NCBI RefSeq assembly: GCF_964355755.1
Contig: NC_092678.1
Location: 10,762,922 to 10,826,921 of the forward strand
DNA from: Antedon mediterranea
Taxonomy: Eukaryota; Echinodermata; Crinoidea; Comatulida; Antedonidae
Length of the DNA: 64,000 nt
Reading direction: 5' to 3'
A program made the position numbers and the translations under genes. The notes beneath the pieces were generated by a model. That model ran no database searches. It worked only from the letters and a program-made list of their open reading frames with translations, and was not told the origin of the DNA. Below, piece by piece: positions 25,948-35,421 of this stretch (within the stretch, counting starts at the first letter, position 1; every line of letters starts with the position of its first letter).

Positions 25948-25961
25948 CACAGCTGTTTCAA
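25948..25961 (+). repeat. Left terminal inverted repeat (14 bp)
   Basis: CACAGCTGTTTCAA is the exact reverse complement of 31164-31177. It contains the palindrome CAGCTG. Identity stops at the fifteenth base. Confidence 0.9.
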
Positions 25962-25972
25962 ACATACGAATT

Positions 25973-25989
25973 AAGTCATGCGCCCTCAA
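25973..25989 (+). repeat. Left subterminal inverted repeat (17 bp)
   Basis: aagtcatgcgccctcaa matches the reverse complement of 31126-31142 at 16 of 17 positions. It lies 25 bp from the left end, whereas its partner lies 35 bp from the right end. A terminal plus an internal conserved block is the usual layout of bipartite transposase-binding ends. Confidence 0.8.
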
Positions 25990-26544
25990 CGTTACAAGTC
26001 GTATCGCTGGAGTAACAATACATAAACAATTACTTACAAATCCACGTGTGCAGAGTGGAGTCAAACGTCATTTAAAGACATGTTTTAAACAGCCAATGAG
26101 AATGAGATAAAAAAATAAAGGGTCGCTAAAAATATGAATATTCATTAAAGAGTCCCTGGATGAAACAAGCACGTTGTCGTTTTGTTTTTTACAAGGAATG
26201 TAACGCTGAAAATTAATGGAAGGGTGGACCATAAAATACAAGCATATACCAATTTACGCACGTGAGTGACATTTCCAAATTTGGTACATGTTTGTTTGTC
26301 CGTATCTTTAAAAAATCTAATTTTCACTCTAATTCTTTGGTACTGCATGATAATTTAGTTATCTGTGAATGTTATAACATAGTATATGGTCGAGAGGTGA
26401 TGGTTGAATTTTTGAGCTATGGCCGTTTCAAATTGTGTCATTTTTAGGCTTAGGCTTGTGTCTACTCTAGTTGCAACACTGCCTTTCATGTGACAGCTGA
26501 CCCAAATGAGTTTGGAAATGTTACATTATATTAATTATTTAGGC
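25990..26544. other. Left unique segment of the insertion, no gene seen
   Basis: This is AT-rich unique sequence. It contains a CCAAT-like word in agccaatgagaatgag near 26091 and an AATAAA word near 26115. Short reading frames of about 60 codons on both strands show no recognisable motif or start context; one of them begins inside the neighbouring satellite, so I do not call them genes. From about 26446 onward the sequence becomes rich in ggctta and aggcct words. Confidence 0.6.
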
Positions 26545-26684
26545 CTGGCTGGGTAGGGTAGGCATATACCAATATTATAGGCCCTATTTTTATTTTAATA
26601 CTAGGCCTAGGCCCTTGCTAGACCTGTGTTCTCTAGCAGCCTACTACAGAGAAGCAGCTTTCCGGCTTAGTTAGCCTGGCCTTG

Positions 26685-26700
26685 AGTAGGCTAGCCTACT
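26685..26700. repeat. 16-bp perfect palindrome
   Basis: agtaggctagcctact reads the same on both strands. It lies in the TAGGCC-rich head of repeat unit 1, where related half-palindromes cluster (gcctactagcctaatagg follows immediately). Confidence 0.8.
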
Positions 26701-26806
26701 AGCCTAATAGGTATTAGTAGGCTACCTAATTAAAATTAGGCCCAGGATCTACGCCTAGGCCTATATATTTTTAATATTATTTAATCATTATAATTAATTT
26801 TAGTTT

Positions 26807-26849
26807 TATTAAATTTACAGTATTCATTACAAAAACTGTAAATTTAATA
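26807..26849. repeat. Inverted repeat, 15-bp arms and 13-bp loop
   Basis: The arms 26807-26821 (tattaaatttacagt) and 26835-26849 are perfect complements around a 13-base loop. The right arm is absent from the corresponding places in units 2-4, so the hairpin is specific to the older unit 1. There is no run of T that would suggest an RNA polymerase III terminator role. Confidence 0.75.
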
Positions 26850-27071
26850 TTATGAGGATTATATATACCCTATGTAACATGTATGCAATAGGGAATATTA
26901 TAGGCCTATATGTATGTAATGATTACAATATAAATAATGACAAGCATCATATTAACATTCGGTTTTGCTCATCACTGCATATTCAAATTAGTATGCAATC
27001 ATATTAAAATTAATAAGTTAAGTTAATTTTATAAAATTGTTATAATAATTATTAATGTTATACTATTGTAG

Positions 27072-27133
27072 ATATATAGAGCAGTAACCTGAAGTGGCTA
27101 AGCAGATTTGGACCATACCTACCATCTATATAG
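27072..27133 (+). other. Exon-like cassette, copy 1 (62 bp)
   Basis: The cassette is bounded by tactattgtAG upstream and by GTAAGA downstream. It is the most diverged of four homologous cassettes: about 20 bp shorter, with the aacattttaa stretch missing. The shared words are gaagtggc, cagatttggacca and ctaccatctatatag. The splice-like ends are seen; use as an exon is inferred. In the frames that are open in copies 2 and 4 this copy meets a stop. Confidence 0.4.
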
Positions 27134-27689
27134 GTAAGATTATTTTGCTGTTCAAGAAGTAGCAAATATTAAATTGTGTACCATGCTATTAATTTGTAAT
27201 ATTAACAATCAATCACTACCACTGGCTGGGTAGGCTAGGCCTATATCATAGGCCCTATTTTTATTTTAATATACTAGCTAGACCTGTGCTCTCTATCACT
27301 AGCAGCAGCCTACAGAGAAGCAGCTTTCCAGCTTATTTAGCCTAGCCTAGAGCAATTAGGCTAGGTATAAGTAGGCTACCTAATTAGGCTAGGCTCTACG
27401 CCTATATAGGCCTATTATTATTTAATTATTATTAATTTTTGTTTAATATATTTACAGTATTTATTTAAATAATGTTTCTTATGAGAATACCTGGTTATAT
27501 ATACCCTATGCAATGACATAAGGCATATATGCCTACCCTGTATGTAATAATTACAATTATTATAAATAATGAATTTTAACATTCGTTTTTGCTCATCACT
27601 GCATATTCAAATTAGTATGTATGCAACCATATTAAATTTAATAAGCTAATTTTAAGTAATTCTTATAATAATGTTTTACTATTTTTTAG

Positions 27690-27773
27690 GTACATAGCGG
27701 CAACCCGAAGTGGCAAAAACATTTTAAACAGATTTGGACCAATACCTAGCAGCCTACCATCTATATACAGTAG
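27690..27773 (+). other. Exon-like cassette, copy 2 (84 bp)
   Basis: The upstream boundary is ctattttttAG, a good pyrimidine-rich acceptor-like sequence. The downstream boundary is tagGTAAGTTT, a near-consensus donor. Reading from the second base, the cassette is open through tac ata gcg gca acc to tac; the first frame stops at tag after 19 codons (it includes SGNPKW). The intervening parts of the repeat unit would be introns of about 550 bp if all four cassettes were used. Without transcripts this could equally be a repeated non-coding RNA exon or chance. Confidence 0.45.
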
Positions 27774-28329
27774 GTAAGTTTATTTTATTGCTCAAGAACT
27801 AGTAAATTTTAAATTGTGTTTACCATGCTATTAATTTTCAATATTAACAATCAATCACTACCACTGGCTGGGTAGGCTAGGCCTATATTATAGGCCCTAT
27901 TTTTATTTTAATATACTAGCTAGACCTGTGCTCTCTAACACTAGCAGCCTACAGAGAAGCAGCTTTCCAGCTTATTTAGCCTAGCCTAGAGCAATAGGCT
28001 AGGTATAAGTAGACTACCTAATTAGGTCTAGGATCTACGCCTATATATTATTATTTAATTATTATTATTTTTAGTTTTAATATATTTACAGTATTTTATT
28101 TAAATAATGTTTATTATGAGAATACCTGGTTATATATACCCTATGCAATGACATAAGGCATATATGCCTACCCTGTATGTAATAATTACAATTACAATAT
28201 TATAAATAATGAATTTAAACATTCGTTTTTGCTTATCACTGCATATTCAAATTAGTATGTATGCAACCATATTAAATTTAATAAGCTAATTTTAATTAAT
28301 TCTTATAGTAATGTTTTACTATTTTTTAG

Positions 28330-28415
28330 GTACATAGCGGCAACCCGAAGTGGAAAAATCATTTTAAACAGATTTTGACCAATACCTATACCTATACCTA
28401 CCATCTATATTATAG
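28330..28415 (+). other. Exon-like cassette, copy 3 (86 bp)
   Basis: The same boundaries are present: ctattttttAG before and GTAAGTTT after. The first frame is open across the whole cassette and contains SGNPKW and KQILTNT, followed by a small expansion of the word acctat. The frame open in copy 2 is closed here by tga, so no single reading frame is conserved among copies, which argues against simple protein coding. Confidence 0.45.
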
Positions 28416-28981
28416 GTAAGTTTATTTTACTGTTCAAGAACTAGTAAATTTTAAATTGTGTTTACCATGCTATTAATTTTCAATATAAACAACCAATCAC
28501 TACCACTGGCTGGGTAGGCTAGGCCTATATTATAGGCCCTATTTTTATTTTAATATACTAGCTAGACCTGTTTTCTCTTGCACTAGCAGCCTACAGAGAA
28601 GCAGCTTTCCAGCTTATTTAGCCTAGCCTAGAGCAATAGGCTAGGTATTAGTAGGCTACCTAATTAGGCCTAGAGGCTCTATGCCTATATATTATTATTT
28701 AATTATTATTAATTTTTATTTTTAATATATTTACAGTATTTATTACAAATAATGTTTATTATGAGGATACCTGGTTATATATACCCTATGCAATGACATA
28801 AGGCATATATGCCTACCCTGTATGTAATAATTACAATTATTATAAATAATGAATTTTAACATTTGTTTTTGCTCATCACTGCATATTCAAATTAGTATGT
28901 ATGCAACCATAGTAAATTTAATAAGTTAATTTTAATTAATTCTTATTATAATGTTATACTATTACTATTACTATTTTTTAG

Positions 28982-29062
28982 GTACATATATAGCGGCAAC
29001 CCAAAATGGCTAAAACATTTTAAACAGATTTGGACCAATACCTATACCTACCATCTATATAG
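28982..29062 (+). other. Exon-like cassette, copy 4 (81 bp)
   Basis: It is preceded by attactattactattttttAG and followed by GTAAGTTT. An added ta pair (acatatatagcgg) shifts the frame, so that the frame containing SGNPKW is now reached from the second base and stays open to the donor. The acceptor has a short att act duplication not seen in the other copies. Confidence 0.45.
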
Positions 29063-29678
29063 GTAAGTTTATTTTACTGTTCAAGAACTAGTAAATTTTA
29101 AATTGTGTTTACCATGCTATGAATGTGTAACTTTAACAATCAATCACTAACACATGTACAGTACAGCAGTAGTACTATCAATCAATAGTAATTAGTTAGT
29201 AATTGAAATATAGACATACTATAGTATTACTTTTACATATTCATTATCATTAGGCATTGTTAAAAGGAAATCAATACAATGCAATATTCCTTTAACATTT
29301 AAAAATGTACAATATTTTATGATCATTAATGTTAATGAATCATTCTTTGTTGGCTTTCTTGCATTTGTTGGGTTTTATTATTTCATTTTGTATCATTGGA
29401 GATGTGAAAATCAGATGAGTCTAAGTTTGACTCTAATCCACACTGCTGTTTTGTGACGGTTGAGTTTGGCATGTATTAGCTCCCCGCCTTGCTCAGAGAC
29501 CCCCTTCCATTCTCTCATGAATGCAATAGCATGGTGCTCAAGCATATGTAGCTTAGGCTGTATTACACCTGGTGCAATATGCCTGTATTCTGCTAAAAAT
29601 ACTTGTATGATATTTTTATGGAATTAAAAAATACTTAATTTACACATTAATACATTTTATAATTTCAGAAATTTTGTG

Positions 29679-29759
29679 ATGAAAAAGTCAATCTGTGGTG
29701 ACTGTAGAATGGACCCAAGATCTGACTATCTTAGACATTTAAATAATAGAAAGTTCTGA
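29679..29759 (+). other. Very short open stretch after an acceptor-like site (26 codons)
   Basis: Eleven bases after ataatttcag, an ATG opens a 26-codon frame ending in TGA. It contains CGDC (a Cys-x2-Cys pair) followed by a His eleven residues later, which loosely recalls the first half of a zinc finger. The second His is missing, the frame is tiny and there are no relatives in the window to show conservation. It could be the terminal exon of a lost gene or chance; I favour chance. Confidence 0.15.
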
Positions 29760-30556
29760 CAATTTTGTTGAATAGAAATATACAATGTATGATGTAATCT
29801 TAATTGAAAATTGGCGCTTTTTAAACTATGTATATAAATTAGGATGAGAAAACAGTTATTTGATTATGAGGTATGTTCATTTAATTAAATTTGTTAGTAT
29901 AAACTTTCAAAAAGAGTGAAGATATAAAGAAGAAAAGCAGATTATGGAGCAGCTGTACCAGACAAAAAACTGTTCCCTTAAACGCCAGTGTGTTCTTTCA
30001 CTTGTGAATGTAGTTTTGGCCCAGGTCATAGTTGTTGTTGAAGTGTAGCATGCCAAGCAATTTGGTCCATGCCCTGTTAATTTAAATGTTAGCGTGGTAG
30101 TATACAGTATCCATTGAAAATTCGCGAATGGCAGGTTGTATAAATGTATATAGGTTGTAATTTTACATTTGTTAGATTTAGTGCAAATTTGTGATGGTTT
30201 TCATATTTTTTAAGTTGTATTTTTTATCCTTTTCTTTAAATTTTGTTCCACAACAGAAGCAAGTAGAACGTAAAGCCTTTTCGTGAAACTGTGTTGCCTA
30301 CAAAAAAGAAAAGAAATTTTAATTTTACCAACCTTTAATGTTATATTATATTTATCATACAGTAGTTTGAGTATTTTTGTATAGGCTTTAATTTTAAGGG
30401 CCTAGCTAGGCCTGGTAGTTAGTAGTTTTACTAAATTTTTACATTTATGATGAATTATATTCAGTTGAAAAAAATACAATGATAATAATTAAGCTTATTA
30501 TTTATTCTATTGTAAATTAAAATGATGTATAGTATGATTACACTACTTATACGTAC

Positions 30557-30589
30557 CAACTAGGCCTAGCTACAACCTAGGCCTAGTTG
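30557..30589. repeat. Perfect 13-bp hairpin with 7-bp loop (TAGGCCTAG type)
   Basis: The arms 30557-30569 (caactaggcctag) and 30577-30589 are exact complements around ctacaac. With one bulged base the pairing extends outward through gtac on both sides. Each arm itself contains the palindrome CTAGGCCTAG, the word that is also enriched in the head of the 640-bp repeats. Confidence 0.8.
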
Positions 30590-31125
30590 CGTACAGCCTA
30601 GCGAGCGGTTATCAGCCGCGTTCATCGACCTCTCGCCAAATACGCTGTTTCGCATTTAACAAAACAGTCGAGTTTTTACATGAAAATTTCTTGAGATTTT
30701 CACCGTCACCTCCTAACAATTCAATGTCTCATGTAAGCATATATAATCAAACTTTTACCTAGATTTTCCAAGTATTTATGAAAATTACGAATAAAAACAA
30801 AAAGTGTACAATTTGACAAGCATTTTTTCAAACTTTCCATTGTTTACATTTGCTAGGCCGATCGATGTTAATTTTTAAAACTTCCGGGTGTAAATAATTT
30901 CGTAAACTTTTTGTTATGCTTAATTACTTACTATTTCCAAAAAATCGGTAATTAAGAATCTTATTTTCTAACAAATAGTATAAAAATGGTTTTATAATAT
31001 TTATGACGAAATTGATTAAATTAATTTAAAGTGTAGTTATAAAAGTTGCAAATGTCGCGAAAGTTGAACGAGATTCAACCACTCGCGCGGCGTCACGCTC
31101 AGGCACATATCGCCGTCTGACAATA

Positions 31126-31142
31126 TTGAGGGCGCTTGACTT
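31126..31142 (-). repeat. Right subterminal inverted repeat (17 bp)
   Basis: On the minus strand this reads aagtcaagcgccctcaa, one mismatch from the left copy at 25973-25989. It lies 35 bp from the right end of the element. Confidence 0.8.
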
Positions 31143-31163
31143 TTTCTATTTATTTTACATTGG

Positions 31164-31177
31164 TTGAAACAGCTGTG
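31164..31177 (-). repeat. Right terminal inverted repeat (14 bp)
   Basis: ttgaaacagctgtg is the exact reverse complement of the left terminus at 25948-25961. Confidence 0.9.
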
Positions 31178-31181
31178 TTTG
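31178..31181. other. Right target-site duplication (TTTG)
   Basis: TTTG follows the right terminus directly, and the satellite then resumes with atgttttgtgtgaaaaag, exactly where the left flank stopped. Confidence 0.85.
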
Positions 31182-32278
31182 ATGTTTTGTGTGAAAAAGT
31201 TTTGTCAAAATGCTCAAAATGGTCTAAAACGTTTTTAAAACGATATTAAGCTATTTTGTGCTCTTTGATGTGTTTGTATAACCAAGTTTTTTCGAAAATC
31301 ACAAAATAGTCTAAAACGTCTCCAAATGCGATTTGAAGCTTTTCCAAGCACTTTGCTGTTTTTATGTTAACAATTTTTTTCGAAAATCATAAAATGGTCT
31401 AAAACGTCTCCAAATGCGATTTGAAGCTATTCTGTACACTTTGATGTTTTGTGTGAAAAGTTTTGTCGAAATGCTCAAAATGGTCTAAAACGTTTTTAAA
31501 ACGATATTAAGCTATTTTGTGCTCTTTGATGTTTTTGTGTAACCAAGTTTCATCGAAATGAACAAAATGGTCTAAAACGTCTCCAAATGCGATTTGAAGC
31601 TTTTCTAAGCACTTTGGTGTTTTTATGTTAACAAGTTTTTTCGAAAATCACAAAATGGTCTAAAACGTCTCCAAATGCGATTTGAAGATATTCTGAGCAC
31701 TTTGCTGTTTTTATGTTAACAAGTTTTTTCGAAAATCACAAAATGGTCTAAAACGTCTCAAAATGCTATTTGAAGGTATTCTGAGCACTTTGGTGTTTTT
31801 GTGTGAAAAGTTTTAACGAAATGCTCAAAATGGTCTAAAACGGTTCTAATGTGATTTTAAGCACTTTGATGTTTTTGTATAACCAAGTTTCATCGAAATG
31901 CTCAAAATGGTCTAAAACGTTTTTAAAACGATATTAAGCTATTTTGTGCTCTTTGATGTTTTTGTGTAACGAAGTTTCATCGAAATGAACAAAATGGTCT
32001 AAAACGTCTCCAAATGCGATTTGAAGCTTTTCCAAGCACTTTGCTGTTTTTATGTTAACAAGTTTTTTCGAAAATCACAAAATGGCCTAAAACGTCTCAA
32101 AATGCGATTTCAAGGTATTCTGAGCACTTTGGTGTTTTTGTGTGAAAGGTTTTAACGAAATGCTCAAAATGGTCTAAAACGGTTTCTAATGTGATTTTAA
32201 GCACTTTGATGTTTTTGTATAACCAAGTTTCATCGAAATGCACAAAATGGTCTAAAACGTCTCCAAATGCGATTTGAA

Positions 32279-33154
32279 GCTTTTCTAAGCACTTTGCTGT
32301 TTTTATGTTAACAAGTTTTTTCGAAAATCACAAAATGGTCTAAAACGTCTCCAAATGCGATTTGAAGATATTCTGAGCACTTTGGTGTTTTTATGTTAAA
32401 AAGTTTTTTCGAAAATCACAAAATGGTCTAAAACGTCTCCAAATGCGATTTGAAGATATTCTGAGCACTTTGGTGTTTTTATGTTAAAAAGTTTTTTCGA
32501 AAATCACAAAATGGTCTAAAACGTCTCCAAATGCGATTTGAAGCTATTCTGTACACTTTGATGTTTTGTGTGAAAAAGTTTTGTCGAAATGCTCAAAATG
32601 GTCTAAAACGTTTTTAAAACGATATTAAGCTATTTTGTGCTCTTTGATGTTTTTGTGTAACCAAGTTTTATCGAAATGAACAAAATGGTCTAAAACGTCT
32701 CCAAATGCGATTTGAAGCTTTTCTAAGCACTTTGCTGTTTTTATGTTAACAAGTTTTTTCGAAAATCACAAAATGGTCTAAAACGTCTCCAAATGCGATT
32801 TGAAGATATTCTGAGCACTTTGGTGTTTTTATGTTAAAAAGTTTTTTCGAAAATCACAAAATGGTCTAAAACGTCTCCAAATGCGATTTGAAGATATTCT
32901 GAGCACTTTGGTGTTTTTATGTTAAAAAGTTTTTTCGAAAATCACAAAATGGTCTAAAACGTCTCCAAATGCGATTTGAAGCTATTCTGTACACTTTGAT
33001 GTTTTGTGTGAAAAAGTTTTGTCGAAATGCTCAAAATGGTCTAAAACGTTTTTAAAACGATATTAAGCTATTTTGTGCTCTTTGATGTTTTTGTGTAACC
33101 AAGTTTTATCGAAATGAACAAAATGGTCTAAAACGTCTCCAAATGCGATTTGAA
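32279..33154 (+). repeat. 438-bp pentamer higher-order repeat, two tandem copies
   Basis: Copies 32279-32716 and 32717-33154 each hold the order a-a-a-b-c (88 + 88 + 88 + 86 + 88 bp). The paralogous stretch at about 3.9-4.4 kb has only one copy, which accounts exactly for the change of offset from 28,350 bp at the insertion to 28,788 bp at 33226. Confidence 0.85.
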
Positions 33155-35421
33155 GCTTTTCCAAGCACTTTGCTGTTTTTATGTTAACAAGTTTTTTCGA
33201 AAATCACAAAATGGTCTAAAACGTCTCAAAATGCGATTTGAAGGTATTCTGAGCACTTTGGTGTTTTTGTGTGAAAAGTTTTAACGAAATGCTCAAAATT
33301 GTCTAAAACGGTTTCTAATGTGATTTTAAGCACTTTGATGTTTTTGTAAAACCAAGTTTCATCGAAATGAACAAAATGGTCTAAAATGTCTCCAAATGCG
33401 ATTTGAAGCTTTTCCAAGCACTTTGCTGTTTTTATGTTAACAAGCTTTTTCGAAAATCACAAAATGGTCTAAAACGTCTCCAAATGCGATTTGAAGATAT
33501 TCTGAGCACTTTGGTGTTTTTATGTTAAAAAGTTTTTTCGAAAATCACAAAATGGTCTAAAACGTCTCCAAATGCGATTTGAAGATATTCTAAGCACTTT
33601 GGTGTTTTTATGTTAACAAGTTTTTTCGAAAATCACAAAATGGTCTAAAACGTCTCCAAATGCGATTTGAAGATATTCTGAGCACTTTGGTGTTTTTCTG
33701 TTAAAAAGTATTTTCGAAAATCACAAAATGGTCTAAAACGTCTCCAAATGCAATTTGAAGCTATTCTGTACACTTTGATGTTTTGTGTGAAAAAGTTTTG
33801 TCAAAATGCTCAAAATGGTCTAAAACGTTTTTAAAACGATATTAAGCTATTTTGTGCTCTTTGATGTTTTTGTATAACCAAGTTTTTTCGAAAATCACAA
33901 AATGGTCTAAAACGTCTCCAAATGCGATTTGAAGCTTTTCTAAACACTTTGGTGTTTTTATGTTAACAAGTTTTTTCGAAAATCACAAAATGGTCTAAAA
34001 CGTCTCCAAATCCGATTTGAAGCTATTCTGTACACTTTGATGTTTTGTGTGAAAAAGTTTTGTCGAAATGCTCAAAATGGTCTAAAACGTTTTTAAAACG
34101 ATATTAAGCTATTTTGTGCTCTTTGATGTTTTTGTGTAACCAAGTTTCATCGATATGAACAAAATGTTCTAAAACGTCTCAAAATGCGATTTGAAGGTAT
34201 TCTGAGCACTTTGGTGTTTTTGGGTGAAAAGTTTTAACGAAATGCTCAAAATGGTCTAAAACGGTTTCTAATGTGATTTTAAGCACTTTGAAGTATTTGT
34301 AAAAACAAGTTTCATCGAAATGCACAAAATAGTCTAAAACGTCTCCAAATGCGATTTGAAGCTTTTCTAAGCACTTTGGTGTTTTTATGTTAACAAGTTT
34401 TTTCGAAAATCACAAAATGGTCTAAAACGTCTCCAAATGCGATTTGAAGATATTCTGAGCACTTTGGTGTTTTTATGTTAAAAAGTATTTTCGAAAATCA
34501 CAAAATGGTCTAAAACGTCTCCAAATGCGATTTGAAGCTCTTCTGTACACTTTGATGTTTTGTGTGAAAAAGTTTAGTAGAAATGCTCAAAATGGTCTAA
34601 AACGTTTTTAAAACGATATTAAGCTATTTTGTGCTCTTTGATGTTTTTGTGTAACCAAGTTTCATCGAAAATCACAAAATGGTCTAAAACGTCTCCAAAT
34701 GCGATTTGAAGATATTCTGAGCACTTTGGTGTTTTTATGTTAACAAGTTTTTTCGAAAATCACAAAATGGTCTAAAACGTCTCCAAATGCGATTTGAAGA
34801 TATTCTGAGCACTATGGTGTTTTTATGTTAACAAGTTTTTTCGAAAATCACAAAATGGTCTAAAACGTCTCCAAATGCGATTTGAAGCTATTCTATACAC
34901 TTTGATGTTTTGTGTTAAAAAGTTTTGTCGAAATGCTCAAAATGGTTTAAAACGTTTTTAAAACGATATTAAGCTATTTTGTGCTCTTTGATGTTTTTGT
35001 GTAACCAAGTTTCATCGAAATGAACAAAATGGTCTAAAACGTCTCCAAATGCGATTTGAAGCTTTTCCAAGCACTTTGCTGTTTTTATGTTAACAAGTTT
35101 TTTCGAAAATCACAAAATTGTCTAAAACGTCTCAAAATGCGATTTGAAGGTATTCTGAGCACTTTGGTGTTTTTGTGTGAAAAGTTTTTTAACGAAAAGC
35201 TTAAAATGGTCTAAAACGGTTCTAATGTGATTTTAAGCACTTTGATGTTTTTGTACAACCAAGTTTCATCGAAATGCTCAAAATGGTCTAAAACGTTTTT
35301 AAAACGATATTAAGCTATTTTGTGCTCTTTGATGTTTTTGTGTAACCAAGTTTTTTCGAAAATCACAAAATGGTCTAAAACGTCTCCAAATGCGATTTGA
35401 AGCTTTTCTAAGCACTTTGGT

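Larger units (their letters stand above)
26545..29150 (+). repeat. Four direct repeats of about 640-680 bp inside the insertion
   Basis: Unit starts are marked by ctggctgggtagg at 26545, 27222, 27864 and 28506, giving lengths of 677, 642, 642 and about 645 bp; the last ends near 29150 at caatcaatcacta. Each unit has the same order. First comes the TAGGCC-rich head, then tagacctg and gcagcctac, then agaagcagctttcc. An AT-rich stretch with tttacagtatt follows, then atataccctatg, tgctcatcactgcatattc, an exon-like cassette, and tattaacaatcaatcacta. Units 2-4 are much closer to each other than to unit 1, so the array grew from a unit-2-like copy after unit 1 had diverged. Confidence 0.92.
29151..31125. 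other. Right unique segment of the insertion, no clear gene
   Basis: About 2 kb of AT-rich sequence with no reading frame of useful length. Acceptor-like sites on the plus strand occur at 29666-29668 (ataatttcag) and 30254-30256 (ttgttccacaacag), the second behind a long pyrimidine-rich run. A less AT-rich patch spans about 29440-29560. The last 100 bp (about 31050-31140) is unusually CpG-rich for the element and contains a 22-codon open stretch from 31052 to 31120 that I do not regard as a gene. I recognise no known family. Confidence 0.6.
25948..31177. mobile_element. 5,230-bp non-autonomous DNA transposon-like insertion in the satellite
   Basis: The element interrupts a class-b monomer and shares no sequence with the array. 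It has 14-bp perfect terminal inverted repeats, CACAGCTGTTTCAA at the left and its complement at the right. A 17-bp subterminal inverted repeat (16/17 match) lies near each end, and the insertion is flanked by a 4-bp TTTG duplication. The interior is AT-rich with no long reading frame, so no transposase can be identified; mobility would need a helper elsewhere. CAC-type termini with 4-bp duplications are known in the Chapaev branch of the CMC (CACTA-Mirage-Chapaev) superfamily, but some Academ and Sola elements also make 4-bp duplications, so the family is left open. The four internal repeats of about 640 bp are unusual for a simple deletion derivative. Confidence 0.85.

Noticed and set aside
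25925-26110. 61-codon plus-strand reading frame across the left edge of the insertion
   Set aside because: Its start lies in the satellite and its body in the transposon, so it is an accidental fusion with no motif.
26145-26447. Overlapping plus- and minus-strand frames (26262-26447 and 26145-26348)
   Set aside because: Two opposed frames of similar length in AT-rich sequence, with no similarity I recognise, no supporting repeats and no splice context; chance is sufficient.
26807-26849. Rho-independent terminator or tRNA-like structure
   Set aside because: The stem is AT-rich with no following T tract, the context is eukaryotic, and no tRNA arms or A/B boxes are visible.
29679-29759. Zinc-finger exon
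   Set aside because: Only one Cys pair and one His are present in 26 codons; the second zinc-binding His and the usual hydrophobic spacing are missing.
25948-31177. LTR retrotransposon or LINE interpretation of the insertion
   Set aside because: The ends are inverted rather than direct repeats, there is no TG...CA terminal pair, no poly-A or simple-repeat tail at either edge, and no reverse-transcriptase-like frame.
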